Shown: positions 26,548 through 37,683, numbered from the stretch's first letter. The stretch: DNA of 42,423 nt from Flavobacteriaceae bacterium (GCA_009926065.1 RFPP01000002.1:93713-136135), one strand, 5' to 3'. The notes: generated by a model not told the origin, from the letters alone. Numbers and translations: made by a program.

Positions 26548-28164
26548 ATGTGTGGAATTTTAGCCATTATAGGAAAAGGAAAAGAAGAAGGATTAGTTAA
26601 GGAACTTTCTAAAAGAATGTCACATCGTGGGCCAGATGAAAGCGACATTAAGATTACTGAGAACGGTCATATTTTAAGTCATGAACGATTATCAATAATT
26701 GATTTAAATTCTGGTAAACAACCAATACAAGGTTCAAAAACAGCCTGGATGATTCATAATGGAGAAATTTATAATCATCAAGAATTACGTAGTGGAATTC
26801 TAAAATATCATACTTTTAGAACCAAATCAGATTCTGAAGTTATCGTTCATTTATATGAAGAATTTGGATATGATTTTTGCAATTTGTTGGATGGAGATTG
26901 GGCCTTTGTAATTATTGATGGAGATGATTATATTGCGGGTCGTGACCCGATGGGAGTTAAACCCTTGTATTATGGCTTGGACGAAAGAGGACGAACCTAC
27001 TTTTCTTCCGAAATGAAAACAATAGCTGATCAATGCAAAACGTTTTCAACTTTTCCACCAGGACATTACTATACCCCAAAAACTGGATTTGTAAAATATT
27101 ATAAACCTGGATATGAAGATTACTTAAAAGCTGATCATGAATTGGATTTGGAATTAGTCCGAACTTCATTAATAAAAGCAACCCGTAAAAGATTAATGAG
27201 CGATGTGCCAATAGGTGTTTTATTATCGGGAGGTTTAGATTCTTCATTAACATCTTCAATAGCCTCAAGATTATTAGCAGAAAGCGGAAAAAAATTACAT
27301 TCTTTTTCAATAGGTTTAGATGAAAACGCACCTGATACACTGGCAGCCAGAAAAGTAGCACAATTTTTAGGAACTGAACATCATGAAATACACTTTACCA
27401 TTGAGCAAGGAATTGAAATTTTAGATAAATTGATTTGGCATTTAGAGACCTATGATGTAACGTCAATTCGAGCCAGTACCCCGATGTATTTTTTATCAAA
27501 AGCAATTACTGATATGGGAATAAAAGTAGTTTTATCTGGGGAAGGGGCCGATGAAATTTTTGGTGGTTATTTGTATTTTAGAAACGCACCATCGTCGGAA
27601 GATTTTCAAAAAGAAACCATAGATAGAGTACAAAAATTATTCACAGCCGATTTATTAAGGGCCGACAAATCTACAATGGCTCATGGTTTAGAAACTAGAG
27701 TGCCTTTTTTAGATAAAGAATTTTTGGATATTTCGATGTTAATTAAAGCCGATGAAAAACAGCCTAAAACCTACAGTGGTAAAGAAAAATATATACTTAG
27801 AAAAGCTTTTGATACTCCTGATAATCCTTTTTTACCAGATGAGGTTTTGTGGAGACAAAAAGAACAATTTTCAGATGGTGTGGGTTACCATTGGATCGAC
27901 CAATTAATAGAATATTGTTCAACAAAAGTTACGGATATTGAATTAGAATCGGCGTCTATTCTATTTCCTTATAATACACCTGTAACAAAAGAGGCTTATT
28001 ATTACAGGACAATTTTCCATAAATATTATCCACAATCAAGCGCTGCTGAAACAGTTAGAAAATGGATTCCAAAATGGCAGGAAAACCAAGATCCTAGTGG
28101 TAGAGCTAATTCTGCTCACGTAAATGCGGATACATATATTGCAAAAACAAGTGTAATTTTTTAG
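26548..28164 (+). CDS. asnB: Asparagine synthetase B, glutamine-hydrolysing
   Basis: Transfers amide nitrogen from glutamine to aspartate with ATP. 538 residues from the ATG at 26548, which places the catalytic Cys at position 2 (MCGILAIIGKG); the longer frame would bury it and is rejected. The class II glutaminase domain shows SHRGPDES and HNGEIYNHQELR. The synthetase domain shows GVLLSGGLDSSLTSSIA, the PP-loop, SGEGADEIFGGY and GLETRVPFLD. Length and motifs match E. coli AsnB (554 aa). The gene is transcribed alone and ends in a strong terminator. Confidence 0.96.
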   Translation: MCGILAIIGKGKEEGLVKELSKRMSHRGPDESDIKITENGHILSHERLSIIDLNSGKQPIQGSKTAWMIHNGEIYNHQELRSGILKYHTFRTKSDSEVIVHLYEEFGYDFCNLLDGDWAFVIIDGDDYIAGRDPMGVKPLYYGLDERGRTYFSSEMKTIADQCKTFSTFPPGHYYTPKTGFVKYYKPGYEDYLKADHELDLELVRTSLIKATRKRLMSDVPIGVLLSGGLDSSLTSSIASRLLAESGKKLHSFSIGLDENAPDTLAARKVAQFLGTEHHEIHFTIEQGIEILDKLIWHLETYDVTSIRASTPMYFLSKAITDMGIKVVLSGEGADEIFGGYLYFRNAPSSEDFQKETIDRVQKLFTADLLRADKSTMAHGLETRVPFLDKEFLDISMLIKADEKQPKTYSGKEKYILRKAFDTPDNPFLPDEVLWRQKEQFSDGVGYHWIDQLIEYCSTKVTDIELESASILFPYNTPVTKEAYYYRTIFHKYYPQSSAAETVRKWIPKWQENQDPSGRANSAHVNADTYIAKTSVIF

Positions 28165-28192
28165 TTAGTTTTTTTATTACAGTTTGTTGATC

Positions 28193-28221
28193 AACGCTTA
28201 CTTATGTAAGCGTTTTTTTTT
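28193..28221 (+). terminator. Rho-independent terminator of asnB
   Basis: AACGCTTAC (28193-28201), loop TTAT and GTAAGCGTT (28206-28214) form a perfect 9-bp stem, followed by an unbroken T tract. Confidence 0.92.
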
Positions 28222-28299
28222 GGCGTAAATCAACGCAGTAATTAACCGATATATGTTAATAACTTAAGCTATAAAACAGGGGATTTAAGGCAAAATTAA

Positions 28300-30297
<1,998 letters not shown>

Positions 30298-30300
30298 TTA

Positions 30301-31311
30301 ATGAAAAAGATATTATTCTTATTATTACTTGTTTCCAATATTTCTTTTTCACAAACAGCTCAAGAATTAGAAGCCTTTGGTCGATTACTTAATGATGCAA
30401 TTTTTTATTGTGACAGGTATATTACACCAGCTTCAGACGCTTCAATTTATCAAGCTTCTTCAGGTTGGTTGTCTTCACCAAAAAAACGAAAACTATGGGA
30501 GGTAACATTAGGATTTAATAGTAATGTTTTTTTTGTTCCAAAGGCAGATAGAGAATTTGAAATAAAAAATTCTGATTTTACTTTTTTCAGTATTTATGAT
30601 GCTAATTGGGCTCCTGTAAACTCAGCCACAGTACCCACGACACTTGGTAATAGCCAGCAATATAATTTGAATGGATATATAGGTAACGATCAGGTGTTTT
30701 TTCAAACTCCTCAAGGAGTTAATGCAGAACAGGTATACTATTCGCATTTTACTGGTTCAGTAGCAATTTGGTATGGAACAGAATTAATTTTAAAATATTC
30801 TCCTGTTACCAAATTGAAAAGTGGAAACTATCAAGTTTATGGGTATGGATTAAAACACAACATCAACCAATATTTCAATTCATTAACGCAAAAGAAGATT
30901 AATATGTCCGGTTTGGTATGTTATTCTAATGAGAATATTAGTTTTGGGTTTATTCCACCTTCATCCAATAATGGACCTGAATTAGGTATTAATCAAATAA
31001 ATGGTCTTGTTGATACTTGGCAATTTCAATTTAATGTTTCAAAAGAGTTTAAAAGGTTTGAAATTATGGGTGGATTAATTGCTAACCGAAGTGATATAAA
31101 ATACAAATTTATTGGTGATGTTCCTTCAGGTCAAGCGATTCCATTTCAAGCTATTTTTAATGAAAAAATTAAAGAAATCTACAAAACTAAAACTAATTAT
31201 TTAGGTGAAGTTTCTTGTAGATATAAAATTAACAAAGTTTTTTTACAATCTACCTTTGCCTTTGGTAAATTTGTAAATTCAAATTTTGCAGTTCAGTACG
31301 AATTTAATTAA
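30301..31311 (+). CDS. Predicted outer-membrane beta-barrel protein, DUF6588-like
   Basis: 336 residues. A signal peptide (MKKILFLLLLVSNISFS, cleavage near SQ) is followed by a beta-rich chain ending in FAVQYEFN, an aromatic-terminated last strand typical of outer-membrane barrels. From memory it resembles the DUF6588 family, for which no function is established. It starts 3 nt after the gyrB stop and ends 16 nt before mdh, so the three are almost certainly cotranscribed. The functional link with its housekeeping neighbours is unclear. Confidence 0.75.
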   Translation: MKKILFLLLLVSNISFSQTAQELEAFGRLLNDAIFYCDRYITPASDASIYQASSGWLSSPKKRKLWEVTLGFNSNVFFVPKADREFEIKNSDFTFFSIYDANWAPVNSATVPTTLGNSQQYNLNGYIGNDQVFFQTPQGVNAEQVYYSHFTGSVAIWYGTELILKYSPVTKLKSGNYQVYGYGLKHNINQYFNSLTQKKINMSGLVCYSNENISFGFIPPSSNNGPELGINQINGLVDTWQFQFNVSKEFKRFEIMGGLIANRSDIKYKFIGDVPSGQAIPFQAIFNEKIKEIYKTKTNYLGEVSCRYKINKVFLQSTFAFGKFVNSNFAVQYEFN

Positions 31312-31327
31312 ATAATAAACAATAAAA

Positions 31328-32263
31328 ATGAAAGTTACAATAGTAGGAGCAGGAAATGTGGGAGCATCTTGTGCTGACGCAATTTCATATAGAGGAATTG
31401 CAAGTGAAGTAGTATTATTAGATATTAAAGAAGGTTTTGCTGAAGGTAAAGCAATGGATATCATGCAATGTGCTACAAATACTGGATTTAATACCAGAGT
31501 TTCTGGAGTTACAAATGATTACTCTAAGACAGCTAATAGTGATGTGGTAGTTATTACTTCAGGAATACCAAGAAAACCTGGAATGACTCGTGAAGAGTTA
31601 ATAGGTATTAACGCTGGAATTGTAAAAACAGTAGTTGAAAATGTATTAAAGTTTTCGCCTAATACAATTGTAGTTGTAGTTTCAAATCCTATGGATACCA
31701 TGACCTATTTAGCATTAAAAGCCACCGGTTTACCAAAAAATAGAATTATTGGAATGGGAGGTGCTTTAGATAGTTCACGCTTTAGATATTATTTAGCCGA
31801 TGCTTTATCGACTCCTTCAAATGACATTTCTGCTATGGTAATTGGAGGTCATGGTGATACGACAATGATTCCTTTAACTAGATTGGCATCCTATAATGGT
31901 ATTCCAGTTTCAGAGTTTTTATCATCAGAAGAATTAGATAAAATAGCTGCAAAAACTATGGTTGGAGGAGCAACATTAACAGGACTTTTAGGAACTTCAG
32001 CTTGGTATGCGCCAGGGGCTTCAGTTGCCTACTTAGTGGATTCTATTTTAAATAATCAAAGAAAAATGATTGCTTGTTCAGTGTTCTTAGAGGGCGAATA
32101 CGGTCAAAATGATATCTGTATTGGAGTTCCATGTATCATCGGTAAAAATGGAGTTGAACAAATTATAGAAATCAAATTAAATGAGGCCGAAAAAACACTT
32201 TTTGCAAAGAGTGCAGAGGCAGTTCGTAATATGAATTCAGATTTAAAATCTGTTTTAGCATAA
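31328..32263 (+). CDS. mdh: Malate dehydrogenase (LDH-like type)
   Basis: Oxidises malate to oxaloacetate with NAD+ in the TCA cycle. 311 residues. It has the Rossmann motif VTIVGAGNVGAS, the NAD-specific Asp in VVLLDIKEG, the substrate loop with PRKPGMTREEL (the Arg-based malate specificity, not lactate), the VVVSNPMDTMTY segment and the catalytic His in GGHGDTTMIPL. Third gene of the gyrB operon, followed 21 nt later by a terminator. Confidence 0.96.
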   Translation: MKVTIVGAGNVGASCADAISYRGIASEVVLLDIKEGFAEGKAMDIMQCATNTGFNTRVSGVTNDYSKTANSDVVVITSGIPRKPGMTREELIGINAGIVKTVVENVLKFSPNTIVVVVSNPMDTMTYLALKATGLPKNRIIGMGGALDSSRFRYYLADALSTPSNDISAMVIGGHGDTTMIPLTRLASYNGIPVSEFLSSEELDKIAAKTMVGGATLTGLLGTSAWYAPGASVAYLVDSILNNQRKMIACSVFLEGEYGQNDICIGVPCIIGKNGVEQIIEIKLNEAEKTLFAKSAEAVRNMNSDLKSVLA

Positions 32264-32284
32264 ATTATAAATCTAAATTTATAT

Positions 32285-32312
32285 AAGACTGCTATTATGC
32301 AGTCTTTTTTTT
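32285..32312 (+). terminator. Rho-independent terminator of the gyrB-mdh operon
   Basis: AAGACTGC (32285-32292), loop TATTAT and GCAGTCTT (32299-32306) form a perfect 8-bp stem, followed by eight T. Confidence 0.92.
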
Positions 32313-32332
32313 GATATTAATCAATAAATAAA

Positions 32333-32363
32333 TTGGTTAATCTCTTAGAGAATTATATATTTG
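32333..32363 (+). promoter_or_regulatory. Promoter of secDF
   Basis: TTG (32333-32335), a 20 nt spacer and TATATTTG (32356-32363), an exact Bacteroidota consensus. The leader to the secDF ATG would be about 115-120 nt, long for this window. I see no recognisable riboswitch or attenuator in it. Confidence 0.6.
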
Positions 32364-32487
32364 TCAGCTAAAAAATAATGAGAATAAATTAAGCTTGTAA
32401 TAATATTCTAATAATATTTAGAACTTTATTTATTTTTAACGTTTTTATAAATAATAATAAAATAAAAATTAATTAACTATAGTAATA

Positions 32488-35457
32488 ATGCAGAATAGAG
32501 GACTTATTAAATTTTTCGCAATTTTATTTGCATTGGTGAGTATTTACCAACTTTCATTCACTTTTGTTTCTCACAAAATAGAAAGTGATGCTAAATTGTA
32601 TGCTAACGGTAATACAGAAAAGGAATTAAAATACTTAGATTCAATCGGTAAAGAAAAAGTATTCAATCTTGGATTTACAGATTTTACCTATAATGAAGTA
32701 AAAGATAAAAAAATCAATAAAGGATTAGACCTAGAGGGTGGAATAAATGTTCAACTTCAAATATCTGTCAAAGACATAATTAAAGGACTATCAAATAATT
32801 CGAATAATCCAATTTTTAATCAAGCATTAGCTGCTGCTAGTAAAAACAGACAAGGAAATCAAGATTATATAGAAGTATTTTTTACCGAGTTTGAAAAAGC
32901 AGCCAATGGTAAAATAAAATTATCATCACCAGATATTTTTGCAAACAAAATTTTAGGTGATGAAGTTAATTTCAAAAAAACTGATGAAGAAGTTAAAAAA
33001 GTTATAAGAAGAAAAGTAGATGAGTCTATTGAAAGTGCTTTTGAAGTTTTAAGAAAACGTATTGATAAATTTGGGGTTACTCAGCCAAATATTCAAAAAT
33101 TAGGAGAATCAGGAAGAATCTTAGTTGAACTTCCAGGTGCAAAAGATGTAGATCGTATTAAAAAAATATTATCAAGTACGGCTCAATTAGAATTTTGGGA
33201 AACTTACAAAATTGATGAATTAAGTAATTTCTTAATGGCCGCAAATAATACTTTAAAATCATCAGAAAAAGATGAGATAAAAGTAAAAGAAACTGCTAAA
33301 ACAGGAATAGATACTTTATTAACTGATAAAGCAAAAGATACTGTTGCCGATAAAAAAGATTTAGGTCCATTATTAAAGAGATTTCTTCCAGGTGGAGGAG
33401 GTCCAATTTTAGGAGTAGTAGAACCTAAAGATACCGCTGTAATCAATAGCTATTTAAAACGTCAAGATATCAGAGTTTTATTGCCGTCGGATAAGCGTTA
33501 TGCCAAATTTGTTTGGGGTAAACCTACTTCAATTATAGACGAAAAGTCAAAAAAATCTATAGAAACTGTTGAATTATATGCTTTGAAAGGTAACAGAGAC
33601 AATAAAGCTGCTATGAGTGGTGGAGTGGTTACTGATGCTAATGATTCTTTTGACCAACTAGGAAAACCTGCAGTTACTATGCAAATGAGTGGTCAGGGAG
33701 CAAGAGCTTGGGAAGAATTAACAGGCAGAGCATATACCCAAAAAAGTTTTATTGCAATAGTTTTAGATGATGTAGTTTATTCAGCTCCGGGTGTTACAAG
33801 CGGACCTATTTCAGGAGGTAGATCAGAAATTACAGGTGCATTTGATATAACAGAAACAAAAGATTTAGCAAACGTTTTAAGAGCAGGTAAATTACCAGCC
33901 GCTGCAGAAATTGTTCAATCAGAAGTGGTAGGACCTTCTTTAGGTCAAGAAGCTATTGACAACGGAACCAACTCTGCAATTATTGGTTTATTGATTGTAT
34001 CTCTTTGGATGATGATTTACTATGGTAAATCTGGTTTTTATGCAAATATTGCCTTAGCAATTAACTTATTGTTCTTATTTGGAATTTTAGCAAGCTTAGG
34101 TGCTGTATTAACACTACCTGGAATTGCAGGTATCGTTTTAACTATGGGAACTGCGGTTGATGCGAACATCATTATCTATGAACGTGCTAAAGAAGAACTT
34201 AGAGCAGGAAAAACAATCGACGATGCTGTGAAAGCTTCATTTGGCTGGAAAGGAGCTATGCGTTCAATCGTTGATGCTAACGTTACTCACGTATTAACGG
34301 GTGCTGTTTTATTAATTTTTGGTACTGGTCCAATTCAAGGTTTTGCTACTACATTACTAATAGGTATAGCAACCTCATTATTTACTTCTATTTTCATTAC
34401 TAGAATATTATTAGATTGGAGTATAAATAAAGGTAATAAGTTAACATTTGTAACTGGTTTCTCTAAAAACTTTTTTACCAACTTCCACTTTGACTTTTTA
34501 GGTGTAAAAAAATACACTTATATCTTTTCAAGCTTAGTTGTAATTATTAGTATTATTTCTTTATCTACTAACGGTTTAAACCAAGGGGTTGACTTTGTAG
34601 GAGGAAGAACTTTCCAAGTGCGTTTCGAAAAACCAGTTTCTGCGGAAGAAGTAAAACAAGAATTAGTAAAAGTATTTGATGGTAGTGCTGAAGCAAAAAT
34701 TTTCGGTAAAGACAATCAATTAAAAATAACAACCAAATATAAAGTTGCTGAAGCAGGTACAGAAGCTGATCAAGCAGTAAATAAAGTACTTTATGACAAT
34801 TTGAAAAAGCATTTTGATGCATCAATGACTTACGATAAATTCGTAAATAGTTATGATGGTAAGAAATTAGGAATACTCCAAGCTTCTAAAGTAGGGCCTA
34901 CTGTTGCAGATGATATTAAAACCAATTCTTATTGGGCTGTTATAGGTGCAATGTTAATTGTTGGGTTATACCTAGTTGTAAGTTTCAGAAAATGGCAATA
35001 TTCTCTGGGAGCTCTTGCAGCTGTTGCCCATGACGTTATTTTTGTTTTAGGAATTTATTCATTATTATGGAAATACATGCCTTTTGGAATGGAAATTGAC
35101 CAACATTTTATCGCAGCAATATTAACAGTTATAGGTTATTCTATGAATGATACTGTAATTGTATTTGACAGAGTTCGTGAATACTTGGGTGGTAAAGCAA
35201 AAGGTAATTTTAATTCTATTGTAAATCAATCTATTAATTCAACTATGTCGAGAACAATTAATACATCTTTAACGATGATTTTAGTATTGTTAATAATGTT
35301 TATCTTTGGAGGAGAATCAATAAGAGGGTTTATTTTTGCAATGTTAATAGGAATAATTGTAGGAACATATTCTTCTTTATTTATTGCAACTCCTGTATTA
35401 GTAGATACAATTTCAGATGCTGAACACAAAAGAATTGAAAAAGAACATAATTCTTAA
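32488..35457 (+). CDS. secDF: Protein translocase subunit SecDF (fused)
   Basis: Proton-driven membrane protein that pulls secreted proteins out of the SecYEG channel. 989 residues in one chain: SecD (about 1-640) then SecF (about 670-989), each with one N-terminal and five clustered membrane helices and a large periplasmic domain. SecD motifs: LDLEGGINVQLQI, AVDANIIIYERAKEELRAGK and GFATTLLIGIATSLFT. SecF motifs: NQGVDFVGGRTFQVRF, IGYSMNDTVIVFDRVREY and SMSRTIN-like TM loops. A charged insertion at about residues 248-315 in the SecD periplasmic domain, ending RFLPGGGGPILG, looks lineage-specific. The gene has its own promoter and terminator. Confidence 0.97.
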   Translation: MQNRGLIKFFAILFALVSIYQLSFTFVSHKIESDAKLYANGNTEKELKYLDSIGKEKVFNLGFTDFTYNEVKDKKINKGLDLEGGINVQLQISVKDIIKGLSNNSNNPIFNQALAAASKNRQGNQDYIEVFFTEFEKAANGKIKLSSPDIFANKILGDEVNFKKTDEEVKKVIRRKVDESIESAFEVLRKRIDKFGVTQPNIQKLGESGRILVELPGAKDVDRIKKILSSTAQLEFWETYKIDELSNFLMAANNTLKSSEKDEIKVKETAKTGIDTLLTDKAKDTVADKKDLGPLLKRFLPGGGGPILGVVEPKDTAVINSYLKRQDIRVLLPSDKRYAKFVWGKPTSIIDEKSKKSIETVELYALKGNRDNKAAMSGGVVTDANDSFDQLGKPAVTMQMSGQGARAWEELTGRAYTQKSFIAIVLDDVVYSAPGVTSGPISGGRSEITGAFDITETKDLANVLRAGKLPAAAEIVQSEVVGPSLGQEAIDNGTNSAIIGLLIVSLWMMIYYGKSGFYANIALAINLLFLFGILASLGAVLTLPGIAGIVLTMGTAVDANIIIYERAKEELRAGKTIDDAVKASFGWKGAMRSIVDANVTHVLTGAVLLIFGTGPIQGFATTLLIGIATSLFTSIFITRILLDWSINKGNKLTFVTGFSKNFFTNFHFDFLGVKKYTYIFSSLVVIISIISLSTNGLNQGVDFVGGRTFQVRFEKPVSAEEVKQELVKVFDGSAEAKIFGKDNQLKITTKYKVAEAGTEADQAVNKVLYDNLKKHFDASMTYDKFVNSYDGKKLGILQASKVGPTVADDIKTNSYWAVIGAMLIVGLYLVVSFRKWQYSLGALAAVAHDVIFVLGIYSLLWKYMPFGMEIDQHFIAAILTVIGYSMNDTVIVFDRVREYLGGKAKGNFNSIVNQSINSTMSRTINTSLTMILVLLIMFIFGGESIRGFIFAMLIGIIVGTYSSLFIATPVLVDTISDAEHKRIEKEHNS

Positions 35458-35476
35458 TAAAATTAAATTTAAATAT

Positions 35477-35508
35477 AAAAAAACCTCCCATTTTTAGGAG
35501 GTTTTTTT
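35477..35508. terminator. Bidirectional terminator between secDF and the LytTR regulator
   Basis: CCTCC (35484-35488) pairs with GGAGG (35497-35501) around CATTTTTA. Runs of seven A and seven T flank the stem, extending it and serving either direction. Confidence 0.85.
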
Positions 35509-35524
35509 ATACAATAAAAATAGA

Positions 35525-36277
35525 TTATTTGTTATCTTCCTTAAATGAATTAAGAAAATTCTCCTTTTGTCGAAATGAAACAGGTAGTTTAACTCCGTTT
35601 TGAAGTTCAACCTCTAATGAACCACCTTTATTTAGTCTAATAATAAAATTAAGATTTACTAAATAAGATTTATGTATTCTATGAAATAAGTTTGTTGGAT
35701 TTAATAATTCTTGAATGTTCTTTAAAGTTTTAGCAAGAAGTACATCTCTTCCATCAACGCAAAAAATCCTACAATAATTACTATTAGCTTAGCAATATAA
35801 AATTGAATTTATATTTATAAATTCGTATCCTGTATCAGTAGAAAATGCAATTTTTTTTATTAATTCATTATTTTGCTTGGTTTGTTCAACTTTTTTTTCA
35901 GAACTTTCTCGAACTATTTTTTTATTTTCAAATCTCCTTAGAGCATTTTTAAGATCTCTTAAATTAATTGGTTTAATTAAATAATCTAAAGCATTTGCTT
36001 TAATAGCTTTAACAGCATAATTTGCATGTGAAGTTGTGAATATTACCTCAAATTTGATTGATTTTATTTCTTTCAGAAGTTCAAAACCATTCTTGTTAGG
36101 CATTTCAATATCTAGAAAAACAAGATCTGGTTTATGAGTCATTATTGCTTTTTTTGCGGACGCAGAATCCTTGCAAATAGCAACAATTAAATACGTTTCA
36201 GAAAAATTATTTTTTATCAATTTTTCTAACGTTATTCTTGAGATAGAGGAGTCGTCAACAATAATAATCGTATTCAT
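35525..36277 (-). pseudogene. LytTR-family response regulator interrupted by an in-frame TAA
   Basis: The frame from the ATG at 36277 encodes a CheY-like receiver (about 1-120). It has TIIIVDDSSISR, the phosphoacceptor Asp in DLVFLDIEMPNKNG, the Thr/Ser of IFTTSHANY and the Lys of YLIKPINL. A linker and the start of a LytTR DNA-binding domain follow, up to INSILYC. Codon 163 (35789-35791) is TAA. The same frame then continues without a shift for 87 codons: ANSNYCRIFCVDGRDVLLAK, LFHRIHKSYLVNLNFIIRL, PVSFRQKENF, and ends at a TAA at 35525. A normal 250-residue LytTR regulator is thus split by one substitution, probably from a Glu or Lys codon. The remnant contains no ATG. If real, a 162-residue receiver-only protein would remain. 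There is no histidine kinase next to it. Confidence 0.85.
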
Positions 36278-36281
36278 TTTA

Positions 36282-36289
36282 CGAATTTA
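36282..36289 (-). promoter_or_regulatory. Possible -7 element of the LytTR regulator
   Basis: TAAATTCG on the minus strand, a TANNTTCG variant of the consensus, four bases before the ATG. If used, the transcript would be essentially leaderless. No -33 TTG is seen. Confidence 0.3.
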
Positions 36290-36405
36290 TATTTTTTTTT
36301 ATATTAATTCTGTAAAACTTAGTTTACGTATGGGTTTGATTATTTAACGTCTATTTATTCATTATTTTTTGGTTTTTGAACTACTTTCGATCTAATTATT
36401 TTTAT

Positions 36406-36441
36406 AAAAAAAAAGCTGAACTTTATAGTTCAGCTTTTTTT
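36406..36441 (-). terminator. Terminator of tRNA-Pro
   Basis: GCTGAAC (36415-36421), loop TTTATA and GTTCAGC (36428-36434), extended by flanking A and T runs. On the minus strand it starts 2 nt after the tRNA and ends in nine T. Confidence 0.88.
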
Positions 36442-36442
36442 G

Positions 36443-36517
36443 TCGGGGTGGCAGGATTCGAACCTGCGGCCTCCTGCTCCCAAAGCAGGCGCGATAACCG
36501 AGCTACGCTACACCCCG
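36443..36517 (-). tRNA. tRNA-Pro, anticodon TGG
   Basis: A 75-nt cloverleaf on the minus strand. The acceptor stem CGGGGTG pairs with CACCCCG, followed by discriminator A. The D arm is GCG/CGC, the anticodon arm CCTGC-TTTGGGA-GCAGG gives TGG, the variable loop is AGGCC, and the T arm is GCAGG-TTCGAAT-CCTGC. CCA is not encoded. It reads CCN proline codons. It has its own promoter and terminator. Confidence 0.97.
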
Positions 36518-36528
36518 AATTTAGAGTG

Positions 36529-36558
36529 CAAAGATAGAATTATTTTTTGTTTAAGCAA
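36529..36558 (-). promoter_or_regulatory. Promoter of tRNA-Pro
   Basis: On the minus strand TTG (36558-36556), a 19 nt spacer and TATCTTTG (36536-36529): a perfect consensus about 12 nt before the mature tRNA 5' end. This is the cleanest promoter in the window. Confidence 0.75.
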
Positions 36559-36637
36559 CTTAAATACCAATAATCAAAAAAAATAAAATCTCGTAAAATT
36601 AATGTTCATTTTTTAAAAAAAATATTTGAAATAAAAC

Positions 36638-36645
36638 TACCTTTG
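36638..36645 (+). promoter_or_regulatory. -7 promoter element of trxB
   Basis: TACCTTTG, an exact TANNTTTG match, 32 nt before the trxB ATG. The -33 region is T-rich without an exact TTG. Confidence 0.45.
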
Positions 36646-36677
36646 TACCTCTAAAAATTAAACCAAATTAAATCAAT

Positions 36678-37625
36678 ATGTCAAAAACAGTTGAAAATAT
36701 TAAATGTCTTATAATAGGTTCAGGACCTGCAGGATATACGGCAGCAATTTATGCCGCAAGAGCAAATATGAATCCAGTTTTATATCAAGGATCTCAACCT
36801 GGAGGTCAATTAACTACAACAAATGAAGTTGAGAATTTTCCTGGATATGTTGATGGAGTTACAGGTCCTGAAATGATGATTCAATTGCAAAAACAAGCTC
36901 AAAGATTTGGGACTGATGTGCGTGACGGATGGGTTACAAAAGTAGATTTTTCTGGCTCTACTCATAAAGTTTGGATTAATGATACGCAGGAATTACACTG
37001 TGAAACTGTGATTATTTCTACTGGTGCCTCAGCTAAATATTTAGGATTACCATCAGAACAACATTATTTACAAACAGGTGGGGGTGTTTCTGCTTGCGCT
37101 GTTTGTGATGGTTTTTTCTATAAAAATCAAGAGGTTGTTATTGTCGGTGCTGGAGATTCAGCTTGTGAAGAAGCTCATTATTTATCCAAATTATGTACTA
37201 AAGTTACCATGTTAGTTAGAAGTGAATTTTTTAGAGCTTCTAAAATTATGGAAGATAGAGTTCGTAGAACTGATAATATTACAATATTAATGAATCACGA
37301 TACTGTAGAAGTAATTGGTGATGGACAAGTTGTTACTGCTGTAAAAGCAAAAAATAAAACAACTGGTGATGTATTTGAAATTCCGGCAACTGGTTTTTTT
37401 GTAGCTATTGGTCATAAACCAAATACTGATATATTCAAAGATTATTTAAATTTAAACGAAACGGGTTACATTATTAATATTCCAGGTACTTCTAAAACAA
37501 ATATTCCTGGGGTATTTGTTGCTGGAGATGCTGCAGATCATGTTTATCGACAGGCTATAACTGCTGCCGGTACAGGATGTATGGCTGCATTAGATGCTGA
37601 AAGATACCTTGCTTCTAGAGAATAA
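36678..37625 (+). CDS. trxB: Thioredoxin-disulfide reductase
   Basis: NADPH-dependent flavoenzyme that reduces thioredoxin in the cytosol. 315 residues. The FAD motif IGSGPAGYTAAIYAARA is followed by GGQLTTTNEVENFPG, the redox-active CAVC in GGGVSACAVCDGFFY, the NADPH-binding VIVGAGDSACEEA with VRSEFFRASK, and the C-terminal FAD segment GVFVAGDAADHVYRQA. Length and motif order match the low-molecular-weight TrxB type. It is a single-gene unit with a promoter upstream and a bidirectional terminator downstream. Confidence 0.96.
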   Translation: MSKTVENIKCLIIGSGPAGYTAAIYAARANMNPVLYQGSQPGGQLTTTNEVENFPGYVDGVTGPEMMIQLQKQAQRFGTDVRDGWVTKVDFSGSTHKVWINDTQELHCETVIISTGASAKYLGLPSEQHYLQTGGGVSACAVCDGFFYKNQEVVIVGAGDSACEEAHYLSKLCTKVTMLVRSEFFRASKIMEDRVRRTDNITILMNHDTVEVIGDGQVVTAVKAKNKTTGDVFEIPATGFFVAIGHKPNTDIFKDYLNLNETGYIINIPGTSKTNIPGVFVAGDAADHVYRQAITAAGTGCMAALDAERYLASRE

Positions 37626-37633
37626 CATTAAAT

Positions 37634-37669
37634 TAAAAAAAAATCCAAACTTATGTTTGGATTTTTTTT
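37634..37669. terminator. Bidirectional terminator between trxB and the GIN-domain gene
   Basis: AAATCCAAAC (37641-37650), loop TTAT and GTTTGGATTT (37655-37664) form a perfect 10-bp stem flanked by A and T runs, located between two convergent genes. Confidence 0.9.
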
Positions 37670-37683
37670 AATTTTTGTCAAAC

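Noticed and set aside
26957..27361. 134-codon open frame antisense to asnB
   Set aside because: It lies wholly within the conserved asnB coding region and its product shows no domain or signal.
32364..32487. Riboswitch or attenuator in the secDF leader
   Set aside because: The leader is long, but it is low-complexity AT-rich sequence with no conserved stem-loop or T-tract hairpin that I can identify.
35525..35788. Independent small LytTR-only gene downstream of the stop codon
   Set aside because: The segment has no in-frame ATG and its first residues are the middle of a LytTR domain, so it is better explained as the tail of a broken gene.
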